A stretch of 64,000 nucleotides of DNA from Sporosarcina sp. 6E9 (GCF_017921835.1 NZ_JAGEMN010000001.1:1543874-1607873), one strand, 5' to 3'. Shown: positions 1-10,719, counted from the stretch's first letter. Notes: generated by a model not told the origin, from the letters alone. A program made the numbers and translations.

Positions 1-837
1 AAATCTGTACAGGAAGGCATGAGTTATCCTAAAGCCCTTAATTCAGCCTATCAACAAGCAATTCAATCCTCTGCGTCTGATAGGCCATTTGCAGATTTAA
101 CAAAACCGAACAATATCTTGGGTTTTCATTATTTGCAGGCCGCCAGGAACATTCAATCGTCTATGAAAGCCGCGACTATATCCCGTATTATAGCTGACTA
201 TCATGATGATGCAGTCAAAGGGAATTCAATTGCCAGCGCTACTGGAATCCGAAAATCCTTTTTCGAATCGAATTCGCTTGACGCTGTTCAAGGATTTTAT
301 CCACCTGAAACATATAACGCCTTACGCAAATGGCAAGCCGAACGTCAATCATTTGGGAATTGGGACTCATTCTATCCTTTTTTAAGATTTACAATCCTTC
401 GGGAAGGATCGGAACGACTAAAGCGTATCGCTGATGTGACAGAAGGCATTGAGAACCTGTTCTATCGTGCTGCTGAAACGAGCGGGACATTTGATGAGTT
501 CATGAATAAAGTCAAATCAAAGCGATATACATGGACCAGAATCCAACGTATGCTCACTCATATCTTCACCGGATTCACGTATGATATCCGCCGTCAAATC
601 GAAGCGCCATCCTATTTGCGCTTATTAGGTATGACGCAAACTGGAAGACTTTATTTAAATGAAAATAAAAAGGATTTAAAACGCCCGCTTGTCAGTAAAG
701 TCGCCGCCTTTTCAGATCCGTCAATGAAAATGGATGTGCATGCATCAAATATGTATGCACTTGGAATCGCAAACGGAACAGAACAAAGCTTAATTGGTGC
801 TGATTATATGCATGCACCGATTTTCTGGCGTGACTGA
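1..837 (+). CDS. ylbM: tRNA(Met) cytidine acetate ligase, TmcAL/YlbM family (5' end missing)
   Basis: The frame is open from base 1, so the N-terminal part, including the nucleotidyltransferase signature region, lies outside the window. About 278 residues remain of a family near 400. The visible part begins with an EGMSYPKAL segment, typical of the middle of YlbM, and continues through the family's C-terminal half. Known family role: acetate- and ATP-dependent acetylation of the wobble cytidine of elongator tRNA-Met in Firmicutes. The gene is convergent with pbuX. In B. subtilis ylbM is likewise transcribed opposite to ylbL, which supports the call. I see no terminator of its own; the hairpin at 884-927 has its T-tract on the other strand. 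Confidence 0.85.
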   Translation, partial: KSVQEGMSYPKALNSAYQQAIQSSASDRPFADLTKPNNILGFHYLQAARNIQSSMKAATISRIIADYHDDAVKGNSIASATGIRKSFFESNSLDAVQGFYPPETYNALRKWQAERQSFGNWDSFYPFLRFTILREGSERLKRIADVTEGIENLFYRAAETSGTFDEFMNKVKSKRYTWTRIQRMLTHIFTGFTYDIRRQIEAPSYLRLLGMTQTGRLYLNENKKDLKRPLVSKVAAFSDPSMKMDVHASNMYALGIANGTEQSLIGADYMHAPIFWRD

Positions 838-883
838 GAAGGAAACACTTCGATCAGACCTGGAAACGTCTTCGCATTTTTTA

Positions 884-927
884 TTAAAAAAGCATAGGAG
901 AAGAATTATTGAAATCCCTCCTATGCT
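884..927 (-). terminator. Rho-independent terminator of xpt-pbuX
   Basis: A 10-bp perfect stem (891-900 with 918-927) is followed on the minus strand by a T-rich tract, just past the pbuX stop codon. Confidence 0.85.
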
Positions 928-938
928 ACAATATGAGA

Positions 939-2839
<1,901 letters not shown>

Positions 2840-2861
2840 TCATATTTCACGACCTAACGAC

Positions 2862-2921
2862 AAAAAAAGCCCAAAGACCGTGCATCCAATCATGACTAGA
2901 GTGGAGCAATGTCCTTCGAGC
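2862..2921 (-). terminator. Riboswitch-controlled terminator of xpt-pbuX
   Basis: A 19-position stem (2,903-2,921 with 2,869-2,887, several G-U pairs and two or three mismatches) ends in seven T on the minus strand, between the purine aptamer and xpt. This is the expression platform: ligand binding upstream is expected to favour this hairpin and stop transcription. Confidence 0.85.
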
Positions 2922-2979
2922 TTTTCGAAAGATATGAAAAGGAGACATGCTTATACATTGCATGACCCTTCCATTGCTT

Positions 2980-3048
2980 CTCATAGTCGATTTGTTTACG
3001 GCAAATCGGTAGAAACTTGCAGGCCATATCCCCGCGATTATATGAGTG
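2980..3048 (-). promoter_or_regulatory. Purine (guanine-type) riboswitch aptamer
   Basis: On the minus strand the sequence is nearly that of the B. subtilis xpt aptamer. P1 pairs CTCATA (3,041-3,046) with TATGAG (2,980-2,985), and the P2 and P3 arms with their conserved loops are present. The specificity position in the GACTATG stretch before the 3' side of P1 is C, which by family knowledge selects guanine/hypoxanthine over adenine. It lies about 20 nt downstream of the predicted promoter. Confidence 0.96.
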
Positions 3049-3068
3049 AATGTTATTAGAATGTTTTT

Positions 3069-3096
3069 ATTGTAACATTTGTTTATCATTTTTCAA
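3069..3096 (-). promoter_or_regulatory. Sigma-A promoter of xpt-pbuX
   Basis: Minus strand: TTGAAA (3,091-3,096), 16-bp spacer, TACAAT (3,069-3,074). The predicted start lies near 3,062, just ahead of the riboswitch. Confidence 0.8.
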
Positions 3097-3156
3097 TAGG
3101 TTTTATTTGTAATGTAAGATTCACACACTTCTATATTTTCCAAGACTTTATATTGC

Positions 3157-4203
3157 TTATTTTGGCTCTAGTTTTTCCAAGTATTCGAGTGCATCGTCTA
3201 TTGTTTTCACTGGGACCAGTTTCATTTTCGTGCCGATCTTTTGCGCCATTGCGTCGGCTTCCTCATAATTTGTTTGCAACCCAGGATTTTTCTCTAACAC
3301 TTCTTTCGGAATTTCATCATCCGGAGCAAAGAAAATTTCAACACCTTTACGGGATGCCGCAATTACTTTAAAATCCGCACCGCCGATTCTTCCGACGGTT
3401 CCATCTTCTAACATTTCTCCAGTACCAGCTATGTTATAGCCTTTTGTAAGGTCTTCATCCATTAATCGATTCATTATTTCTAATGTGAACATTAACCCTG
3501 CCGAAGGTCCGCCTATATTGGATGTATGCATTGTCACTTCAGGATCTGTCGTTAATGTTCTGTCTTCTAGAAATTGAACACCCAATCCTACACGCCCATC
3601 ACCTTCGGGTATTTCTTTTAACGTAACGGTTACGTTTTTATCATCATCTTTTCGTGTTAGTGACAGATTCACTTCGTCCCCTTGAAGTTTTCGTGAAATA
3701 ATGTCGGCAAACTGACCAGATTCTTTTAATCGAACGCCATCTACTAATTGAATTTGATCGCCTGCTTCTAAAATACCGTCAGCTGCCCCATTTTCTAACA
3801 CACTCATAACTGTCACCCCATCAAAGGTAACATCGATTGGAATATCAGCTCTATCAAAGGCAACTGTTATCGCATTAAACTGCGAATCAGACATTAACCT
3901 TTTCTGTCGCAAATTATATTCAGTCTCGCTTTCACCCGATCTGCGAACCTGTTTTGCAGGGAGAATTTTCCGTTGGTCTGAAAACTGTGAATAGACGTAT
4001 GACGCCGCAGTTGCCTTTGACAATGAAATCGTCATTAAACTAAACGTGCCGATATCATTCTCGTCGCCACCTTCTACATCTACTAAAGGCGTTAGATCAT
4101 AGGCTCCCCCTGGTTTGGATATATAAATGTCCATCGGGTAAACAAACAGGATCGCAATTAGGATAAGTAAAATTCCGGTTATGCCGATTTTTTTCGTATT
4201 CAT
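3157..4203 (-). CDS. ylbL: PDZ-Lon domain membrane serine protease (YlbL/SepM family)
   Basis: 348 residues from an ATG at 4,203 with a strong GGAGGTG site 7 nt upstream. The frame is open further upstream, but that extension has no ribosome-binding site. Order: N-terminal membrane anchor (about residues 5-25), a PDZ domain (about 120-210), and a Lon-type Ser-Lys protease domain with GGPSAGLMF carrying the nucleophile and GRIGGADFKVIAA carrying the catalytic lysine. Family role: site-2-like processing or quality control of exported proteins at the outer face of the membrane (SepM processes a competence pheromone in streptococci). It keeps its YlbL place in the ylb cluster. No clear terminator follows. 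Confidence 0.88.
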   Translation of the reverse strand: MNTKKIGITGILLILIAILFVYPMDIYISKPGGAYDLTPLVDVEGGDENDIGTFSLMTISLSKATAASYVYSQFSDQRKILPAKQVRRSGESETEYNLRQKRLMSDSQFNAITVAFDRADIPIDVTFDGVTVMSVLENGAADGILEAGDQIQLVDGVRLKESGQFADIISRKLQGDEVNLSLTRKDDDKNVTVTLKEIPEGDGRVGLGVQFLEDRTLTTDPEVTMHTSNIGGPSAGLMFTLEIMNRLMDEDLTKGYNIAGTGEMLEDGTVGRIGGADFKVIAASRKGVEIFFAPDDEIPKEVLEKNPGLQTNYEEADAMAQKIGTKMKLVPVKTIDDALEYLEKLEPK

Positions 4204-4343
4204 TATTATGCACCTCCATTTATTAATAGCCTGTACGGGTTTGACATATATAGTAGTGTATCGGATTAATTTCATTTTACCTTTACTCCACAAGCGGAAG
4301 GAGCGGAGTGCATGCACGCTAAATTAGATGAATGCACCATTAG

Positions 4344-5234
4344 ATGATAAACATCTTTATTATATGGGGGTTAATCCTGCTCTTTATCTTACAACCAGGT
4401 GTTGCACACGACGGTGCTGAAGCAGGTGCAAGGCTATTTGTTCACGCGCTGCTTCCTTATTTGCTCCCCTATATCATTTTAACGCAATGGTTATTAAAAA
4501 TGCCGGTAACCGCCGGGAAGGTAGGAGCCCCATGGAAAAAGTTTGTGAAAGCCTATGTACTCGGCTCTTTTGGTGGTTTTCCGGTCGGCGCTGTCACTGT
4601 ATCGGAAATGACAAAAAATGAAGAGTTGACGCGAAAACAAGCTGGTCTTCTATTAGCGTCATGCCATGCTCCTGGCCCAATGTTTGTTATCGGTTTCGTA
4701 GGAATTGAACTATTCGGCGATATCAACACAGGGTGGAAGTTATTGATTGCGATCCATATCGCAAATATTATTTTCTTTTTCATGACATTGCTATTTATTA
4801 AGAATGAACAAGAATTGAAGGGCAAGATTCAACCACCAGTACCAAAACAATCGACAATGCCACTTTTGGATTCGCTAAAGGATAGCTCGGAAATTATTAT
4901 TCTCGTTGCAACAACCGTTATTTTTTTCTCTGCATTAGGAATCGTGTTATCCAGTGTCATTGCATCGACTTTTTCAGTTGACACTGGTATTGCACAAACT
5001 GTGACCTTGTCAATTTTCGAAATGACTTCCGGCGTCCAATCCGCAACGACCCATTTTAGCGGGCTAACCATCTACCCATTGCTCATTGCAGCAATTATTT
5101 CAATGAATGGGCTAAGTATTCATATTCAAGTTGCGGTTATCGCCAAAACGGCGAAGGTTTCTATGCGACCTTACGTGATAGGCAGAGTCTGGTGTATTGT
5201 CATCGTTCCGATTTTACTTTACTTATTGCTGTAA
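4344..5234 (+). CDS. ylbJ: YlbJ-like nucleoside-recognition (Gate) domain membrane protein, short form
   Basis: 296 residues and about 8 hydrophobic segments. The segment GSFGGFPVGAVTVSEM near residue 75 and the later ATTVIFFSALGIVLSSV are typical of the nucleoside-recognition (Gate) family. The place next to coaD, on the opposite strand, is that of the sporulation membrane protein YlbJ of B. subtilis. That protein is about 400 residues, so this copy is clearly shorter at the N-terminus. The ATG at 4,344 has no good ribosome-binding site, so the start is uncertain. The partner ylbK, usually between ylbJ and ylbL, is absent. A sporulation role is inferred from orthology only. Confidence 0.65.
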   Translation: MINIFIIWGLILLFILQPGVAHDGAEAGARLFVHALLPYLLPYIILTQWLLKMPVTAGKVGAPWKKFVKAYVLGSFGGFPVGAVTVSEMTKNEELTRKQAGLLLASCHAPGPMFVIGFVGIELFGDINTGWKLLIAIHIANIIFFFMTLLFIKNEQELKGKIQPPVPKQSTMPLLDSLKDSSEIIILVATTVIFFSALGIVLSSVIASTFSVDTGIAQTVTLSIFEMTSGVQSATTHFSGLTIYPLLIAAIISMNGLSIHIQVAVIAKTAKVSMRPYVIGRVWCIVIVPILLYLLL

Positions 5235-5240
5235 TAAAAG

Positions 5241-5277
5241 AAGGCTATCATGAATGGATTCCCATGATAGCCTTTTT
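5241..5277. terminator. Bidirectional terminator between ylbJ and coaD
   Basis: A perfect 12-bp stem (5,241-5,252 with 5,263-5,274) is flanked by A-rich and T-rich sides and serves both convergent genes. Confidence 0.9.
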
Positions 5278-5285
5278 CCAGACTA

Positions 5286-6327
<1,042 letters not shown>

Positions 6328-6358
6328 TGGTACTCAACCTCTCCCGTATTATAGCTGC

Positions 6359-6631
6359 TTACAGTCCCGTTTTATAATCATATTCCTTTGCTTTATCTGG
6401 CTTTGCATTTTCGTAAGTTGTTTTTACAAATGGACGATAAGAAGGCAATACCTTTTTAACAGTTGGAAGTTGTTCTACTTTATTAATGACGGATTCCACT
6501 TCAGTTTGATCACAATAGAGAACGACATATTTCATTTTCTTTGATATATAATGAACATGACCATACTTTCGAAGCGATTTCGCTTGTCTCAAGTGATGGA
6601 GATAAATGATAACACCTTGTCGATCAATCAT
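6359..6631 (-). CDS. ylbG: YlbG family protein (DUF2129)
   Basis: 90 residues beginning MIDRQGVIIYLHHL, characteristic of YlbG; the motif VLYCDQTEVESVINKVEQL follows. Small cytoplasmic protein of unknown biochemical function, conserved upstream of rsmD in Bacillales. The ribosome-binding site AGAGGGG lies 6 nt before the ATG. Confidence 0.9.
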   Translation of the reverse strand: MIDRQGVIIYLHHLRQAKSLRKYGHVHYISKKMKYVVLYCDQTEVESVINKVEQLPTVKKVLPSYRPFVKTTYENAKPDKAKEYDYKTGL

Positions 6632-6699
6632 AAGAATTCCCCTCTTTTCCTACTCCCTACAATACCATATGTCAGAAATGGGCTGCAACTTACATATAG

Positions 6700-6728
6700 C
6701 TGACAACTCGAGACTTATAACTTATAAT
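6700..6728 (+). promoter_or_regulatory. Sigma-A promoter ahead of the structured leader
   Basis: CTGACA (6,700-6,705), 17-bp spacer, TATAAT (6,723-6,728). The predicted start near 6,735 coincides with the first paired base of the structured element at 6,736. Confidence 0.7.
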
Positions 6729-6735
6729 AAACAAA

Positions 6736-6892
6736 AGCGGAGAATGGCGGTTTACCGCGAAAGGCGTTGGAGGACTTGAAATAAAGGTGCTCTTTGCCAA
6801 AGAAGGATGCAGTTCAATCCTTCCTACATGTTCAAGACCGAAACGACCCGAGCGGTTGCCATTCGGAGCTGGATGTACTTATACTAGTACAT
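6736..6892 (+). other. Candidate structured RNA leader or palindromic repeat element
   Basis: Nested long-range pairing is visible. 6,736-6,748 pairs with 6,858-6,870 (3 bp, a 3x3 internal loop, 7 bp). 6,754-6,758 pairs with 6,852-6,856. 6,775-6,780 pairs with 6,831-6,836. An inner 7-bp hairpin joins 6,802-6,808 to 6,817-6,823. A separate 7-bp hairpin is 6,873-6,879 with 6,886-6,892. It fills the untranslated leader of the GDPD-like gene. It does not match any riboswitch class I know. The same symmetry would suit a dispersed repeat copy. Confidence 0.55.
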
Positions 6893-6918
6893 ACTTTCAG
6901 ATGAAGGAGGATCCATCA

Positions 6919-7830
6919 TTGGGTAGAAAAACTAAAGTTGCCATATCCGTAGGTGCTGCCGGTATAGCTGCATGGGCTGCTTCCAAAGCAGTTGCCAAAC
7001 CTATCATTCGCGAAAGTAAAAAAGCACTTGAATTTGACAATCCAATCGTTTTAGCGAATCGGGGTGGACGAATGGGTGCTCCTGAAAATACATTATCGGC
7101 ATTCACAAATTCCGCCTCACTTGGTGTTCATGGATTTTGTGTTGATATACGATTAACGAAAGATGAAGAAATTCTAGTTTTTCATGATGAATATATAGAC
7201 GACACTACGAATCTTGCTGGAAAAGTAGCCGATTTCACATTAAATGAATTAAAAGATGCCGATGCTGGCTATCATTTTACAGATGAAAATGAAGCCTATC
7301 CTTTCCGTGGTAAAGGCGAAAAATTACTTACACTGAAAGAACTTCTGGATCGATTTCCACATATGTTTGTCAGTATCAATATGAAGGACTCCCCTGACAC
7401 ATATGAAGGTAGCCTAATGCCTTCAAAGCTATGGCGGCTAATTGAAGAATTGAGTGCTGAAGACCGAGTCGCGGTTACAAGTTCATATGACGAGCAAGTT
7501 GATCGTTTTAATTTATACGCGCAAAACCGAGTTGCTACAGGGGCTGGGGACGATGAAGTGAAAAAGGCTTATGCAGCCTATGCAAGTCAATTCGGACATT
7601 TGTATAACCCGCAAGTGGATATGTTTCAAGTCCCGGAAAAATTCGGTATTTTCTCCATTAGCAGTGAAGGATTTATTAACTTTTTATCAAAGTTAAATAT
7701 TCCAATCTATTACAAAGATGTTGATGATCAAAACGCTATCCTTTCTATGATTAAAAATGGGGCTGCCGGATTTATCACTAGTAATCCTGAACTCGTGATG
7801 CAAGTCATCTACGACAATACAATTGAATAA
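6919..7830 (+). CDS. GDPD-like (TIM-barrel) membrane-anchored protein lacking catalytic residues
   Basis: 303 residues from a TTG with an AAGGAGG site 8 nt upstream; the frame is open further upstream but through the structured leader. A hydrophobic anchor or signal (about residues 6-27) precedes a glycerophosphodiester phosphodiesterase fold: NRGG (47-50), PENTLSAF (55-62), VFHDE (87-91) and IKNGAAGFITSNPEL near the end. The family's catalytic His of HRG is N47, the Glu of the E-x-D metal site is C74 (D76 remains), and the Glu of the I-E-x-K strand is N154. Three key positions are thus changed, so hydrolysis of glycerophosphodiesters is doubtful. A structural or ligand-binding role is possible. 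Confidence 0.75.
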   Translation: MGRKTKVAISVGAAGIAAWAASKAVAKPIIRESKKALEFDNPIVLANRGGRMGAPENTLSAFTNSASLGVHGFCVDIRLTKDEEILVFHDEYIDDTTNLAGKVADFTLNELKDADAGYHFTDENEAYPFRGKGEKLLTLKELLDRFPHMFVSINMKDSPDTYEGSLMPSKLWRLIEELSAEDRVAVTSSYDEQVDRFNLYAQNRVATGAGDDEVKKAYAAYASQFGHLYNPQVDMFQVPEKFGIFSISSEGFINFLSKLNIPIYYKDVDDQNAILSMIKNGAAGFITSNPELVMQVIYDNTIE

Positions 7831-7855
7831 GCAAACACTTTCTCTTATACAAAAA

Positions 7856-7893
7856 ACACCTTATTTCTGTCGGCTTAACCAGAAATAAGGTGT
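7856..7893. terminator. Bidirectional terminator between the GDPD-like gene and ylbF
   Basis: A 14-bp perfect stem (7,856-7,869 with 7,880-7,893) carries six T on the minus strand side and serves ylbF best. Confidence 0.85.
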
Positions 7894-7900
7894 AATATTA

Positions 7901-8344
7901 TTATGCGGAACACGAACAACTTCCACCAGAGCCGCAACCACTTCCACATGATGAATCTGCGAAGAATGCACTTCCGGCTGGAACTTTCACTGAATCCGAT
8001 ACAGATTTCGCAATAATTGACCCAACTTCGTCATACAGATATTGAACATCGTTTTCAGCAAGACGAAGTGCAGCAACTTGTTCATTCATATCAAGCGCTC
8101 TTTTCTGCAACCGGATCTCTTTCATGACATGGCTATAATCCGGATGATAACGCCCGAATCGTTGTACTTCTTCATAGCGTTCTTTCATCTCTGTGAATTC
8201 ATTAATCGATTTCACAAGGATGTCATTTGAATAAACAGCTTGGTAACATTTATTGTACTCTTCGATTACATCCGAAGAGAGTATATAATCGGCGAGTTCT
8301 TCCGCGTGTTCTAAAATCGTGACCCATTCATCGGTCATCAACAT
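7901..8344 (-). CDS. ylbF: RicF/YlbF family regulator (Y-complex subunit)
   Basis: 147 residues from the ATG at 8,344, preceded by GGAGGGG with a 9-nt gap; the more upstream ATG at 8,362 overlaps that site. Helical YlbF domain with YEEVQRFGRYHPDYSHV near residue 60, and a C-terminal cysteine-rich tail SSCGSGCGSGGSCSCSA. In B. subtilis RicF joins RicA (YmcA) and RicT (YaaT) in a complex that ligates [4Fe-4S] clusters, guides RNase Y processing and affects sporulation, competence and biofilm formation. The tail cysteines fit cluster binding. Neighbour ylbG is conserved, but the GDPD-like gene separates them here. Confidence 0.93.
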   Translation of the reverse strand: MLMTDEWVTILEHAEELADYILSSDVIEEYNKCYQAVYSNDILVKSINEFTEMKERYEEVQRFGRYHPDYSHVMKEIRLQKRALDMNEQVAALRLAENDVQYLYDEVGSIIAKSVSDSVKVPAGSAFFADSSCGSGCGSGGSCSCSA

Positions 8345-8418
8345 AGATTTCATCCCCTCCATTTACCCTTCCATCATAACAGAAATTTTCAATCCCGTGA
8401 ATGTAATAATCTTTTTTT

Positions 8419-9870
8419 CTAATTTCCCTCTTTTCGAAGCAATGCCTGTTTAGCAATTTTCATATCTGAAAATGGAAAAGTCCCTTCAGCTGTATGTTGA
8501 ATTTTTTCATGACCTTTTCCCGCAATAAGCACGATATCACCGGCATCTGCCATATTAACGGCTTTTTGAATGGCTAACTCCCTGTTCGGTTCGATGATAA
8601 TTTCATTCGCACTATCCGTTATACCTGAAATTATATCATCGATGATTGCTATCGGGTCTTCGTTTCTAGGATTGTCTGTTGTTATAATAACGGTTGAAGA
8701 ATAAAAAGAAGCAATTTGACCCATTTCTGCCCTTTTCCCCTTATCTCGCTCACCACCACAACCGAAGATAGTAATCAGTCTTCCTGTAGATGTTTTCATC
8801 AACGAACATAATACGCCTTGAAGTGCATCCGGGGTGTGCGCATAATCGATGACAACAGTTATATTTGATTTATTGACTTGTTCCATTCTACCTTCTGGCA
8901 ATTGTAATGAACCGACGTATGGTAAAACAGATGAAAGTTTATAGGATAAGGTATGAAGAACACTTATTGCGGCTACTGCATTCATGCGATTAAATTCCCC
9001 AAGTAGAGGTAGAGAAAACGCACCGTGTTCTTTCCCACAATGAACGAATAGTTTTTGCGCTTCAAAATTCAGACGAATGTCTGAGTCGAGGCAGGTACCA
9101 AAATATGTGCATGGTTTAGCTACGGATTGCGCCATTTGCACACACACCGGGTCATCTCGATTAACAATGACTTTCCTAGCCATAAGCAATAATTTCTTCT
9201 TCGCATTAATATACGATTCTTTTCCGCCGTGTTCATCATAATGATCCGAACCAATATTCAATAACAACCCGATATCAATTTTACAATGCGCCAACCGGTA
9301 CGTCGATAATCCCAACGAAGAAGCCTCTAAAACCACATGGGTAACCCCGTTTTCCAAACAACTTGCTAACAATGGATGTAAATGTTCCGCAGACAATGTC
9401 GTCATTTGGGGTGCCTGATAATTAAATGATATTCCATCGATGAAAATTCCCGTCGTGCCGATTACCGCAACTCGCTTGCCTTGCATCATTAATAACTGAC
9501 CAATGAAATGACTGACTGTCGTTTTACCATTTGTTCCCGTTACGGCAATAACCGTCAAATGGTTGGCAGGGTTTTGTGCCAGTTCCGCGCTTGCATGAGA
9601 TAAAAATAATCTACAATCTGGCACGGTAATTATCGGGATGCTGTCGGATTGATATCTGGTGGTTTTATCAATAACAATTGCGACTGCGCCAGCATTTATC
9701 GCCTCCCCTATAAAAAGTGTTCCATCATTTTTTTTCCCTTTTCTAGCAACAAATATGAAACCGGGTTTTACATCCAGTGAGTTTTCCGTAATTCCTTTTA
9801 CAGCTACTCTATAATTCCCGCCAGCAATCGTACACGGCCAGTCTTTTAATAACTCCTGTAAAAGCAGCAC
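8419..9870 (-). CDS. murE: UDP-MurNAc-tripeptide synthetase, MurE-type, with meso-DAP signature
   Basis: 483 residues from a GTG at 9,870 behind GGGAAGGGGAG; a longer TTG frame has no site. All Mur-ligase parts are visible: the P-loop TGTNGKTT (about residues 111-118), LEASSLGL (181-188), DYAHTPDA (342-349), GCGGERDKGKR (370-380), and the substrate-selecting DNPRNEDP (399-406). By family knowledge DNPR selects meso-diaminopimelate; lysine-adding enzymes differ there. The gene is outside any division cluster, divergent from an aspartokinase and preceded by a sigma-K-like promoter. I infer a second MurE used for DAP-containing (cortex) peptidoglycan, since Planococcaceae walls commonly contain lysine. 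Confidence 0.88.
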   Translation of the reverse strand: MLLLQELLKDWPCTIAGGNYRVAVKGITENSLDVKPGFIFVARKGKKNDGTLFIGEAINAGAVAIVIDKTTRYQSDSIPIITVPDCRLFLSHASAELAQNPANHLTVIAVTGTNGKTTVSHFIGQLLMMQGKRVAVIGTTGIFIDGISFNYQAPQMTTLSAEHLHPLLASCLENGVTHVVLEASSLGLSTYRLAHCKIDIGLLLNIGSDHYDEHGGKESYINAKKKLLLMARKVIVNRDDPVCVQMAQSVAKPCTYFGTCLDSDIRLNFEAQKLFVHCGKEHGAFSLPLLGEFNRMNAVAAISVLHTLSYKLSSVLPYVGSLQLPEGRMEQVNKSNITVVIDYAHTPDALQGVLCSLMKTSTGRLITIFGCGGERDKGKRAEMGQIASFYSSTVIITTDNPRNEDPIAIIDDIISGITDSANEIIIEPNRELAIQKAVNMADAGDIVLIAGKGHEKIQHTAEGTFPFSDMKIAKQALLRKEGN

Positions 9871-9929
9871 CCGACTCCCCTTCCCGAACGTTTTAATTTT
9901 TATCGAATATATTGAGAGCAAACCTACTT

Positions 9930-9957
9930 TATCCTATGAACAAGGTGTTTCAAATGT
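9930..9957 (-). promoter_or_regulatory. Candidate sigma-K promoter of the murE-type gene
   Basis: Minus strand: CATAGGATA (9,930-9,938) fits the sigma-K -10 consensus CATAnnnTA, with an AC at 9,956-9,957 across a 17-bp spacer. The predicted start near 9,923 leaves about 53 nt before the GTG. The motif is short, so chance is possible. Confidence 0.45.
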
Positions 9958-9981
9958 CACGAAGAAAATTGGGGGACGCGT

Positions 9982-10713
9982 ATGATTATCCAGAAATTCG
10001 GCGGAGTCGCCATGCAAAACGAAGAAATGCGAATGAAATGCATCAACCACATAAAAGATGGGATTGAACAATTTAAAAAAATAGTCGTTGTCGTCTCTGC
10101 AATCGGCCGTCTTGGCGACCCATACGCCACAGACAGCTTACTTAACTTGTCGAAGGCATTCTCATCCAATAAGGCAGCGAAGGACCTTGTCGCATCGTGT
10201 GGAGAGTTAATTGCTGCCAGCGTTCTTTCTGCCGAATTACATCAATTTGGCATTCGTAATAAGATTCTTCATGGAATGCAAGCGGGAATTGTGACTTCCG
10301 GAGAGTATGGCGATGCTTCAATTGCGACCATCGACACAAAATCAATTCACCACTATCTACATGAAGTTGACTGCGTTATCATTCCAGGTTTTCAGGGAAT
10401 GGACGAAAAAGGAAATATAATGACCCTTGGTAGAGGTGGCAGTGATTTAACCGCTGTCGCTTTGGGAGATGCACTTCAGGCGACACATGTTCAATTTTTC
10501 AAAGATGTTCCTGGTGTTATGACCGAAGACCCTGCAATCATCAAGAGCGCCCGAAGATTAGATTCACTTAGCTTTGATGAATTTCTAGGCTTTCTTAATT
10601 GCGAAAAACCTATCATACAAAAACGTGCTGCATTACACGCAAAAAAAACAGCGACACCTCTTTATATTAGAGGCATCACCGGAACAGAAAGTGGAACTTG
10701 GATTACAAATTAA
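9982..10713 (+). CDS. Aspartokinase-like amino acid kinase without ACT domains
   Basis: 243 residues covering only the amino acid kinase domain: KFGGVAM (5-11), VVVVSAIGRLGDPYATD (35-51), SGEYGD near 95, the nucleotide/aspartate site GRGGSDLTAVALGD near 153, and KDVPGVMTEDP near 174. Typical aspartokinases are 400-460 residues with two C-terminal ACT domains for lysine or threonine feedback; these are absent, and the stop follows a complete kinase fold. Expected reaction: L-aspartate to 4-phosphoaspartate, the entry to DAP, dipicolinate and lysine. Start ATG behind TTGGGGGA. It is divergent from the DAP-type murE 111 bp away. Inference: a feedback-insensitive branch for DAP, possibly in sporulation. 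Confidence 0.8.
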   Translation: MIIQKFGGVAMQNEEMRMKCINHIKDGIEQFKKIVVVVSAIGRLGDPYATDSLLNLSKAFSSNKAAKDLVASCGELIAASVLSAELHQFGIRNKILHGMQAGIVTSGEYGDASIATIDTKSIHHYLHEVDCVIIPGFQGMDEKGNIMTLGRGGSDLTAVALGDALQATHVQFFKDVPGVMTEDPAIIKSARRLDSLSFDEFLGFLNCEKPIIQKRAALHAKKTATPLYIRGITGTESGTWITN

Positions 10714-10719
10714 CTTATT

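Noticed and set aside
6736..6870. T-box leader, because of an ACCGCG stretch
   Set aside because: The stretch lies in the 5' arm of a stem, there is no T-box specifier loop or terminator, and the downstream gene is not tRNA- or amino-acid-related.
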